Source: CAZJHD01 sp964545855
GTDB taxonomy: Bacteria > Planctomycetota > UBA1135 > JACQFD01
Length of the DNA: 12,784 nt
Reading direction: 5' to 3'
NCBI GenBank assembly: GCA_964545855.1
Contig: CAZJHD010000093.1
Coordinates: forward strand, 1-12,784
Within the stretch, counting starts at the first letter, position 1. Each line of letters begins with the position of its first letter. The position numbers and the translations under genes were made by a program. The notes under the pieces were generated by a model. That model searched no databases and had not been told where the DNA came from. It saw only the letters and a program-made list of their open reading frames with translations. Shown in pieces: positions 7,356 to 12,784 of the stretch.

Positions 7356-7374
7356 GTACCGTTGGAGGTACACT
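7356..7374 (+). promoter_or_regulatory. Candidate operator/promoter of the toxin-antitoxin pair
   Basis: GTACC at 7356-7360 and GGTAC at 7367-7371 form an inverted repeat with a 6-nt spacer, 29 nt before the antitoxin ATG. A possible -10 box, TACACT (7369-7374), overlaps the right arm; no convincing -35 was found. Known: Phd/YefM antitoxins repress their own operon by binding palindromes over the promoter, with the toxin as co-repressor. The position fits; binding is inferred. Confidence 0.4.
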
Positions 7375-7399
7375 TCGAAAGACTTCAACCGATACGCCC

Positions 7400-7678
7400 A
7401 TGGCCAAGGTCCCCGCCCTCCTCCCGATCACCGATCTCCGCCAGGACGCCGCCGCGGCGCTCGCCAGGATTCGCGGCTCGAAGGAGCCCCTCTTCATCAC
7501 CCAGCGAGGCCGGGCGGCGGCCGTCGTGCTCAGCATCGAGGCCTACGAGCGCTCGGAGGCGGAGCGAGAGATCCTTCGCGCCCTCGCACGCGGCGAGAAG
7601 GAGATCGCCGAGGGAAAGGGCTTCGACCTCGCGAGCGTGCTTCGGGACGCGGACGCGCTCCTGGACGAGACTCGTTGA
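7400..7678 (+). CDS. Type II antitoxin, Phd/YefM family
   Basis: This 92-residue protein has the usual Phd/YefM length. The N-terminal half (about 8-50) carries the family pattern LPITDLRQD, then a helix, then EPLFITQRGRAAAVVLSIEAYE, which forms the DNA-binding dimer. The C-terminal half (about 51-92) is charged and helical (EREILRALARGEKEIAEG, ending LRDADALLDETR), as expected for the part that wraps and blocks the toxin. The gene should neutralise the toxin encoded next and repress the operon through the palindrome at 7356-7371. No ribosome site is evident before the ATG, but it is the only start that gives the complete N-terminal motif. Its TGA overlaps the toxin's TTG start (TTGA), so the two are translationally coupled. 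The pair is flanked by direct copies of a neighbouring gene's tail, which points to acquisition or rearrangement. Confidence 0.9.
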   Translation: MAKVPALLPITDLRQDAAAALARIRGSKEPLFITQRGRAAAVVLSIEAYERSEAEREILRALARGEKEIAEGKGFDLASVLRDADALLDETR

Positions 7679-7962
7679 AGATCCGCTTCACTCCGTCCGC
7701 GAGGAACCAGCTCCTCGCGGCGATCGCGTACGTCCGGCGGGACGACATCCGCGCCGCTCGGCAGCTCCGGAATCGCATCGAGAAGGCGCTGCGGAGGCTC
7801 GAGACCCATCCGGACTCCGGCCGGCGGCTCCCGGAGTTCCCGGACCTTCCCTACCGAGAGATCGTCGTCCCTCCCTATCGCGTGTTCTACCGAGTGGCCG
7901 TCCGGCTCGTGTGGGTCGTCGCGGTCTGGCACGGCGCGCAGATTCCGCGGCGGCCGGGGTGA
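7675..7962 (+). CDS. Type II toxin, RelE/ParE family
   Basis: This 95-residue basic protein fits the RelE/ParE fold: IRFTPSARNQLLAAIAYV at the start, helices with AARQLRNRIEKALRRLETHP, then DSGRRLPEFPDLPYREIVVPPYRVFYRV and a final VVAVWHGAQ strand. Known: the family includes ribosome-dependent mRNA endonucleases (RelE) and gyrase poisons (ParE). The GR-LPE and YRVFYRV pattern with a terminal V.H is shared by both, with a layout closer to ParE, so the target is not settled. The start is TTG at 7675, overlapping the antitoxin stop by 4 nt and placing the family N-terminus correctly. The gene ends only 18 nt before the right repeat copy, converging on the FG-GAP gene; no terminator is visible between them. 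Confidence 0.9.
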   Translation: MKIRFTPSARNQLLAAIAYVRRDDIRAARQLRNRIEKALRRLETHPDSGRRLPEFPDLPYREIVVPPYRVFYRVAVRLVWVVAVWHGAQIPRRPG

Positions 7963-7980
7963 CTGCTCGAATCCGCCCTT

Positions 7981-8158
7981 CTCACTCCGGCGTGATCTCG
8001 AGACCCGGCGACGTGCTCAGCAGGTAGGGCGAGGGCACGCAGCTCGCGACCCACACCCAGAGCACCTGCGCGAAGAGCCGGGTTCCGAGCAGCGACGGCT
8101 GCGCCGGCAGGTCCTGCAGCATCGAGCCCTGCCCCGTGCGGTCGCTCACGATGTCGAA
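7981..8158. repeat. 178-bp direct repeat, right copy
   Basis: Partner of 7102-7279. This copy is the genuine 3' end of the intact secreted FG-GAP gene on the minus strand and encodes its last 58-59 residues. Sequence before 7977 and after 8158 shows no similarity to that around the left copy. Confidence 0.95.
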
Positions 8159-9100
8159 GAAGCCGAAGGAGGCGGTGCCGAGGAGGTCGACGTGCAGGAG
8201 CACTCCGAGGCCGAAGGGGTCGCTGCCGGGGAAGAGCTCCTTGTCCGAGACGAGCCCGAGACCGAGGGAGTCGGGAGGCCCGTGGGTGCAGACGATGCGG
8301 AAGCAGATGCTCCCAAGCACCGGCGCGGAGGTCGCGCGGATCCCGTGGAGGCCCCGGCAACCGGGAGTGCCCGTGCCGAAGGGAACGATGCCACCGGGCT
8401 TCGAGGTCGCGCTCCCGTGGATCGTGAGGCGGTCGGCGGCGAGCGCCGAGTTCGACTCGAGGCCGAAGCCGTCCAGGAGCCCGTCGCCATCGCCGTCGGC
8501 GAAAGCGACGACGTGGCTCGTCACGGGGGTCGACGTGCCCGGCGTGTCCTGGGTCACGGCCGCGGAGAAGCCGCCGCTCCCGTCGCCGCGGTGCACCGAG
8601 ACCCGTCCCGTGGCGCCGAGCCCCGTGTCGCTCCCGTGGCCGACGAGGAGGTCGAGGTCGTCGTCGCCGTCGACGTCCCCGAGATCGATCGAGTCGGGTC
8701 GCAGCGCGGTTGCCACGTCGACGCGCGGCAGGAATCCGCCGAAGCCGTCGTTCCGGAAGACGGAGAGCAGCGCCGTCGACGGGCTCGCCACGACGAGATC
8801 GAGTCGTCCGTCGCCGTCGACGTCTCCGGCGTGGAGCGTCCTCAGGGTCTTGCCCCCCGTTCCGCCGAAGACCTTGGCGTTCCACGTTCCACCGCCGGCG
8901 CCGTCTCCGAGGAGGATCTGATTCCCCGGCAGGGCGTCGAAGTCTCCGTCGCCGTCCAGATCTCCCAGCTCGGTCCGGAGCGCGCCCGCGCCCACGGAGA
9001 CCGTCGCGATGGAGGCGCCGTCGACGGCGAGCACGGGGGCGACGCAGAGGGCGAGCGCGACGGCCACCACGGAAAGCGAGCGCCAGGTCACCGTTTTCAC
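7982..9100 (-). CDS. Secreted FG-GAP/VCBS repeat protein with planctomycete-type C-terminal module
   Basis: This 372-residue protein has a signal peptide (VKTVTWRSLS, then a hydrophobic core, cleavage near VLA about residue 25). Four calcium-binding loops of the FG-GAP/VCBS type follow: DLDGDGDFD (47), DVDGDGRLD (93), DVDGDDDLD (142) and DGDGDGLLD (202), each after a G/F-D strand. They suggest a partial beta-propeller like the integrin-alpha N-terminal repeats; four loops are fewer than a full seven-bladed propeller. From about 230 a C-terminal module (GTGTPGCRG, CFRIVC, SLGLGLV, GSDPFGLGV, LEITPE) matches a type common in secreted planctomycete proteins, with paired cysteines. The start is GTG at 9100 with GGAGG 7 nt upstream; the longer frame to 9694 only mirrors the exonuclease gene. 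The role is probably extracellular adhesion or binding, unproven. Its 3' end is duplicated on the far side of the toxin-antitoxin pair. Confidence 0.85.
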   Translation of the reverse strand: MKTVTWRSLSVVAVALALCVAPVLAVDGASIATVSVGAGALRTELGDLDGDGDFDALPGNQILLGDGAGGGTWNAKVFGGTGGKTLRTLHAGDVDGDGRLDLVVASPSTALLSVFRNDGFGGFLPRVDVATALRPDSIDLGDVDGDDDLDLLVGHGSDTGLGATGRVSVHRGDGSGGFSAAVTQDTPGTSTPVTSHVVAFADGDGDGLLDGFGLESNSALAADRLTIHGSATSKPGGIVPFGTGTPGCRGLHGIRATSAPVLGSICFRIVCTHGPPDSLGLGLVSDKELFPGSDPFGLGVLLHVDLLGTASFGFFDIVSDRTGQGSMLQDLPAQPSLLGTRLFAQVLWVWVASCVPSPYLLSTSPGLEITPE

Positions 9101-9140
9101 GGGAAGCCTCCTGCCGGCCTCGACGGTCGGGCCGCGATCG

Positions 9141-9168
9141 AGTCTCCTCCGGGCGCGTCGGGCGTCAA
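9141..9168 (-). promoter_or_regulatory. Candidate sigma-70-like promoter of the FG-GAP gene
   Basis: On the minus strand TTGACG (9168-9163) is a 5-of-6 match to a -35 box. After a 16-nt spacer comes GAGACT (9146-9141), only a 3-of-6 match to a -10 box. It lies 40 nt before the GTG start. The -35 match is good, but the -10 is weak and no expression data exist. Confidence 0.3.
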
Positions 9169-9220
9169 GCGTGCAGGGTGATGATCCGTCGCGCCCCGCT
9201 CCCGCATAGGATCGCGGGCC

Positions 9221-9928
9221 ATGGCTCCCGAAGCTCCGATCGATCTGGCGTTCGACATCGAAGTGGCCGGCCTCGAGTGGGAGGAGGTCGACGAGGTGAC
9301 GCGCGGCTACCTTCTGGGGCGCGCGCGCGACGAGGCGGAGCGCGTGGCGGTGCCGGAGCGCACGGCGCTCTTCCCGGGCCTCGGGAAGGTGATCGCGATC
9401 GGCATGTGGAACCTGGAGAAGGGGACGGGGGGCCTGCTCCTCGAGGGCGAGTCGACGGGGAAGTACGTCACCTACGAGCGGATCCCCGGCAGCTCGGTGC
9501 AGCGCGGGAGCGAGGAGGAGATCCTGCGCGCCTTCTGGCAGCTCGTGGCGCCCGGCGGCGCGCAGCGCAAGCGGCTCGTCTCCTACAACGGCCGCGGCTA
9601 CGACCTCCCGGTCCTCGCGATCCGCTCGGCGATGCTCGGCATCCGGCCGTCGCGCGCGCTCGACGGGAAACCCTGGGAGATCCGCGACTGGCACGTCGAC
9701 CTGATGGACGTGCTCTCCTTCGGCGGCTCCGTGCGCGAGCGCTACAAGCTCGACTACTGGTGCCGCCGCTTCGGCGTTGAGAGCCCGAAGACGAAGCTCG
9801 ACGGCTCGCAGGTGGCGCGCGCCTACCGCGAGGGGCAGATCGAGGACATCGGCGAATACTGCCTGCGCGATACGCGCGCGACGGCGGAACTCTTCCGCCG
9901 GCTGAAGGGTCTGCTGATCGACCCGTGA
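9221..9928 (+). CDS. Predicted 3'-5' exonuclease, PolB-like (DEDDy, RNase H fold)
   Basis: This 235-residue protein is a stand-alone DnaQ-superfamily exonuclease domain. Exo I: FDIEVAG with D12 and E14. Exo II: SYNGRGYDLPVLAIR with N123 and D128. Exo III: YCLRD with Y213 and D217, the Y-x3-D form of DEDDy enzymes. Between them, WHVDLMDVLSFGG and YKLDYWCRRFG are typical of the family of predicted PolB-like exonucleases (Pfam PF10108). Known: such proteins have the proofreading fold of family-B polymerases without the polymerase part and need two divalent metal ions. The likely role is DNA or RNA 3'-end trimming; the substrate is unknown. All four catalytic acidic residues and the Tyr are present, so it should be active. 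The start ATG has AGGA about 9 nt upstream. It is divergent from the FG-GAP gene and converges on the peptidase gene 25 bp downstream. Confidence 0.85.
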   Translation: MAPEAPIDLAFDIEVAGLEWEEVDEVTRGYLLGRARDEAERVAVPERTALFPGLGKVIAIGMWNLEKGTGGLLLEGESTGKYVTYERIPGSSVQRGSEEEILRAFWQLVAPGGAQRKRLVSYNGRGYDLPVLAIRSAMLGIRPSRALDGKPWEIRDWHVDLMDVLSFGGSVRERYKLDYWCRRFGVESPKTKLDGSQVARAYREGQIEDIGEYCLRDTRATAELFRRLKGLLIDP

Positions 9929-9953
9929 CGCGCGGGCCGCGCGCGGTGGAGCC

Positions 9954-11564
9954 TCATCTCTTCCGCGGGTCCTTGAGCGTGCCGACGAACTCCTTCCAGG
10001 CGGTCTCGAGCTCCGCGTAGTCGACCTTCTCGAAGGCCGCGTCGACGGCCGCCTTCTTCGCCGCCTGCTGCGCGGCGAACTTCTTCGGCTGCGGCGCGTC
10101 GTCGCCGAGCTTCGCGATCTCGTCGCGGTAGGTCGACGTGAGGACGTCGAAGTAGGTCGGGAGGATCTTGCTCCAGACCGCGTGGCGCTCCGCCGTCTTC
10201 GACTCGTTCAGGAAGTAGATGAGCGCCCAGCCCTGCGCGTAATAGAAGCCGCCCTTCGCGTAGTAGTCGGGCTGCTCGAAGCGGACGAGCTTCTCGAGGG
10301 GCGCGTAGTCGCCCTCGAGCACCATCTTCTGCACGGTGCCGACGCGCCACGGATTCACGCCGATGCGGTCGACCTTCCTCCCGCGCGCGCCGATCTGGCA
10401 GCCCGAGAAGTAGTCGCCGTAGCCCTCGTTGAACCACGAGTGCGGCGCGATCTCGCCGCACGAGTAGTAGATGTATTGGTGGAAGGCCTCGTGATAGAGC
10501 ACGACGTAGCTGTCCTCGCGCTGCGCCTGGGACTTCGAGGGGTCGGAGGCGGCGTTGTAGAAGACCAGCTCCTTCGTGCCGACGTTCCAGAAGCCGGCGA
10601 CGTTGCCCTGCACGCCGCTGAACTGGTGGAACTCCTCCTTCGTCTTGCAGACGCGCACCGTCGAGACGGCCTCGATCTCCTTCACGGGCGGGAAGAACTC
10701 GATGAACTTGGTGCGGACGACCTCGAGATCGTTCTTCAGCTTGGAGAGCAGGATCTTGTCGTTCGTGTCGTAGACGAGGATGAAGTTCTCCGTGTCCTCG
10801 GCCTTCCAGCCCTTCGCCAGGTTGCGGCGCACCTGCTTGCGGTACTCGACGTCGCGGAAGGGGTGGAGCTTGTAGTGGAGCTCCACGTCGCGATGGAGCG
10901 CGTCGTCGGCCTCGCCGAGGGCTAGCGACCGCGCGGATCGCGCGAACTTCGGCTCGAGATCCTCCAGGCGGGAGCGATGGGCGATGCCGACGAGGCAGGC
11001 GTACTCGGTGCCCTGGTCGCTCACCCAGGCGAGTCCCTTCAGCTCGGAGCCGGGGAGCCGCATCGAGTACTGCTCGAGGGTCTTGCCGCGGCCGCCGTCG
11101 ACGTCGCGGTCCTTCTCGAACTTCCATTGCGGCATGCGGCGCGCGGCGAAGCTCGCGAAGTCCTCGATCTTCTTCGGCGCCTCCTTCTTGGGCTCGGGCT
11201 TCGCTCCCTCCTTCGGCTCCGGCGCCGGCTCGGGCTCCGGCTCGGGCTCCGCCGGCGCGGGCGCGGCGCCCGTCTCGACCGACCCCTTCTCGATGCGGAG
11301 GATCCAGATCTGCGCGAGGAACTTCGCGTCGGGAGCGGTCGCGCGCTTCTCCGTGAACTTCACCTGGATCCACTCCTCGCCCGGCGGCACGGGGAGCTCC
11401 TCGAACTGCATCGGGTAGATCGCCGTGATGCCCTTCGCCTTGCTCGCGAAGTTGCGGAAGCCCTCGGGGGCCGCCTGCGCGGCGGCGAGTCCGGAGACCA
11501 CCGCGAGCGCGAGACCGGTGGAGAGGAGAGCGAGCAGGGTCTTCCGCGGGAGGTCTCGTTGCAT
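9954..11564 (-). CDS. Secreted DUF1570-like zinc metallopeptidase (gluzincin)
   Basis: This 536-residue protein has a signal peptide (MQRDLPRKTLLALL, cleavage near AAAQA about residue 30). A first domain (about 33-95) is followed by a Pro/Glu/Lys repeat linker (about 99-132, EPEPEPEP), then a second alpha/beta region. The peptidase domain has YHEAFHQYIYYSCG with zinc ligands H358 and H362 and base E359, and NEGYGDYFSG with the third ligand E380, 18 residues after H362. Known: HExxH plus a downstream NEG/AEG glutamate defines the gluzincins; the H-E-A-x-H-Q and W-F-N-E-G-Y-G-D-Y-F pattern resembles DUF1570 and the MA-clan peptidases common in Planctomycetota. A helical tail rich in Ala/Lys (about 475-536) ends it. 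No clear ribosome site precedes the ATG, but the signal peptide begins there. A possible -10 box (CAGAAT, minus strand) lies at 11596-11591. The substrate is unknown. Confidence 0.8.
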   Translation of the reverse strand: MQRDLPRKTLLALLSTGLALAVVSGLAAAQAAPEGFRNFASKAKGITAIYPMQFEELPVPPGEEWIQVKFTEKRATAPDAKFLAQIWILRIEKGSVETGAAPAPAEPEPEPEPAPEPKEGAKPEPKKEAPKKIEDFASFAARRMPQWKFEKDRDVDGGRGKTLEQYSMRLPGSELKGLAWVSDQGTEYACLVGIAHRSRLEDLEPKFARSARSLALGEADDALHRDVELHYKLHPFRDVEYRKQVRRNLAKGWKAEDTENFILVYDTNDKILLSKLKNDLEVVRTKFIEFFPPVKEIEAVSTVRVCKTKEEFHQFSGVQGNVAGFWNVGTKELVFYNAASDPSKSQAQREDSYVVLYHEAFHQYIYYSCGEIAPHSWFNEGYGDYFSGCQIGARGRKVDRIGVNPWRVGTVQKMVLEGDYAPLEKLVRFEQPDYYAKGGFYYAQGWALIYFLNESKTAERHAVWSKILPTYFDVLTSTYRDEIAKLGDDAPQPKKFAAQQAAKKAAVDAAFEKVDYAELETAWKEFVGTLKDPRKR

Positions 11565-11701
11565 GGTTCGCGACGGAGGGTCGGGTGGAGATTCTGCGCG
11601 CGCGACGCACGACGCGCGAGGGCGGCGCGAGCCTGGCCCGTCGATCCCTGCACGGATAGCGTGAGCGGCCTCCCTCCGACTCCACGCCCCGAGGACTCTC
11701 C

Positions 11702-12694
11702 ATGCCGCGACCCGTCACGCTCTTCACCGGCCAGTGGGCCGACCTCTCGCTCGAGACGATCGCCGCGAAGGCGAGGTCGTGGGGCTACGACGGTCTCGAG
11801 CTCGCCTGCTGGGGAGACCACGTCGTGCCGGACGAGGCCGTGAAGGACCCGAAGTACGGCGCGAAGCAGCGCGCCCTCCTGGAGAAGCACGGCCTGAAGG
11901 TCTTCGCGATCTCGAATCACTTGGCGGGGCAGCTCGTCGGCGACCCGAACGACGCGCGCGCGCACGCCTTCTGTCCGAAGGAGCTGCACGGGAAACCCGA
12001 GGAGATCCGCGCCTGGGCCATCGAGCAGATGAAGCGGACGGCGCGCGCGGCGAAGGCGCTCGGCGTGACGCAGGTGAACGGATTCACGGGCTCGCCGATC
12101 TGGGACGGGTGGTATGGCTTCCCGCCCCTCGGCGAGGAGGCGATCGAGGAAGGCTTCCGGACGATCGCGCGCCTCTGGGCGCCGATCCTCGACGTCTTCC
12201 GCGAGTGCGGCGTTCGCTTCGGGCTGGAGGTGCACCCGACGGAGATCGCCTACGACGCCGTCACGGCCGCGCGCATCCTGGATCACCTCGGCGATCGCCC
12301 CGAGTTCGGCTTCAACTTCGATCCGAGCCACTTCCACTGGCAGGGCGTCGACCCGGCGGGTTTCGTCCGCGAGTTCGGGAAGAAGATCTTCCACGTGCAC
12401 ATGAAGGACGCCGTCGTGCGGCTGAACGGCCGCAACGGGATCCTCGCGTCTCACCTGCCCTTCGGCGACCCGCGCCGCGGGTGGGACTTCCGCTCGCCGG
12501 GGCGCGGCGACATCCGCTTCGAGGAGATCGTGCGCGCGCTGAACGACGTCGGCTACGAGGGGCCGCTCTCCGTCGAGTGGGAGGACGCCGGCATGGACCG
12601 CGAGCACGGCGCCGCCGAGGCGTGTCAGTTCGTCCGCAAGCTCGACTTCCGCGGGTCGGGCCGCCGCTTCGACGCGGCCTTCGAGGGGAAGTGA
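11702..12694 (+). CDS. Sugar phosphate isomerase/epimerase family protein (xylose isomerase-like TIM barrel)
   Basis: This 330-residue cytoplasmic protein is of AP-endonuclease-2/xylose isomerase-like type (Pfam PF01261). Barrel strands are recognisable: MPRPVTLFTGQW, WGYDGLELACWG, GLKVFAISNH, GVTQVNGFTG, VRFGLEVHPTE, FGFNFDPSHFHW, KIFHVHMKD and GPLSVEWEDAG. Metal ligands by comparison with D-tagatose/psicose epimerase-type enzymes are E176, D207, H233 and E292; all are present. Known: these enzymes move a proton at C2/C3 of keto sugars or inositol derivatives using Mn or Co. The longer-than-usual stretch between H233 and E292 (about 58 residues, including GILASHLPFGDPRRGWDF) suggests a lid loop shared with inositol-catabolism-like members. 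The exact substrate is open; no sugar transporter or dehydrogenase gene is adjacent. The start ATG has GAGGA 6 nt upstream. A candidate promoter (TGGCCC at 11634, CGGATAGCGT at 11653) precedes it. Confidence 0.85.
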   Translation: MPRPVTLFTGQWADLSLETIAAKARSWGYDGLELACWGDHVVPDEAVKDPKYGAKQRALLEKHGLKVFAISNHLAGQLVGDPNDARAHAFCPKELHGKPEEIRAWAIEQMKRTARAAKALGVTQVNGFTGSPIWDGWYGFPPLGEEAIEEGFRTIARLWAPILDVFRECGVRFGLEVHPTEIAYDAVTAARILDHLGDRPEFGFNFDPSHFHWQGVDPAGFVREFGKKIFHVHMKDAVVRLNGRNGILASHLPFGDPRRGWDFRSPGRGDIRFEEIVRALNDVGYEGPLSVEWEDAGMDREHGAAEACQFVRKLDFRGSGRRFDAAFEGK

Positions 12695-12718
12695 CCGGCG
12701 CGCGGAGCGTGCACCCGG

Positions 12719-12766
12719 GAATGGGGTCAGAGGTCGTGAAGAAATCGGCGCCGGGCTTCGGCCGGC
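12719..12766. repeat. Hairpin-bearing sequence, possible edge of a dispersed repeat
   Basis: Between the isomerase stop and the window end lies GGAATGGGGTCAGAGGTCG followed by GCCGG (12750-12754) and CCGGC (12762-12766), which pair around a 7-nt loop. The GGGGTCAGA segment resembles sequences I have seen beside REP-associated tyrosine transposase genes in environmental bacteria. Only 90 bases are visible, no transposase is present, and no second copy occurs in the window, so this is tentative. The hairpin could instead be the isomerase gene's terminator. Confidence 0.3.
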
Positions 12767-12784
12767 TGCGAGCGGCTGCGGCTT

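Noticed and set aside
7963..7980. Terminator between the toxin gene and the FG-GAP gene
   Set aside because: Only 18 bp, with no stem-loop or T tract.
7102..8158. Composite transposon bounded by the 178-bp repeats
   Set aside because: The repeats encode a protein tail, have no terminal inverted ends and no transposase, and no short target duplication was found.
9929..9943. CGCGCG-GGC-CGCGCG stem-loop between the convergent exonuclease and peptidase genes, considered as a shared terminator
   Set aside because: There is no T-rich tract on either side, and such alternating CG stems are common by chance at this base composition.
10182..10925. Plus-strand open frame opposite the peptidase (247 codons)
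   Set aside because: A Val/Leu/Glu-rich translation that mirrors the minus-strand codons, without a recognisable domain.
9823..11727. Alternative minus-strand frame over the DUF1570-like peptidase (634 codons)
   Set aside because: No signal peptide or peptidase motif in this frame; the frame 9954-11564 has both.

Overview
The window is very GC-rich with strong third-position G/C, so nearly every frame is open for long stretches. Genes were therefore chosen by protein sense, start context and known family motifs. The best clue to the host is the C-terminal module of the secreted FG-GAP protein at 7982-9100 (a GTGTPGC stretch, then SLGLGLV, then GSDPFGLGVLLHVDLL, ending STSPGLEIT). This arrangement is typical of secreted proteins of Planctomycetota. 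A DUF1570-like peptidase and a secreted protein with dockerin-like DxNGNG loops fit that assignment. The source is most likely an uncultured planctomycete; this is inference from protein style, not from a marker gene.

Left part (1-1444, minus strand): a zinc-ribbon plus SAM-methyltransferase-like protein cut by the window edge, preceded by a stand-alone double-PAS protein with no output domain. A non-coding stretch of about 495 bp follows. Next comes a 661-residue secreted protein (1940-3925) with five acidic calcium-loop-like motifs, ending at a strong GC stem-loop terminator. A two-gene operon follows (4205-7116): a small secreted protein overlaps by GTGA with a matrixin-type metalloprotease that carries four IPT/TIG-like domains and a Gly-rich/Cys/transmembrane/Arg sorting tail.

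The most unusual part is 7102-8158. A Phd/YefM-RelE/ParE toxin-antitoxin pair (7400-7962) sits between two direct copies of a 178-bp sequence, which differ at 3 positions. The right copy is the 3' end of the intact secreted FG-GAP gene (7982-9100, minus). The left copy is a detached gene tail that abuts and overlaps the end of the matrixin gene. The pair therefore looks inserted into, or left behind within, the 3' end of the FG-GAP gene in a way that kept that gene whole. Recombination between the copies would remove the toxin-antitoxin unit cleanly.

Right part: a PolB-type 3'-5' exonuclease-like protein (9221-9928, plus), a secreted DUF1570-like gluzincin peptidase (9954-11564, minus), and a sugar-phosphate isomerase/epimerase-like TIM-barrel protein (11702-12694, plus). 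The last 90 bases hold a hairpin-bearing sequence that may be the edge of a dispersed repeat.

Overall this is a chromosomal region rich in exported proteins (four with signal peptides apart from the DUF1570-like peptidase, including one of the two proteases) interrupted by a small mobile-looking toxin-antitoxin cassette. No rRNA, tRNA, CRISPR array or recognisable transposase gene was seen.
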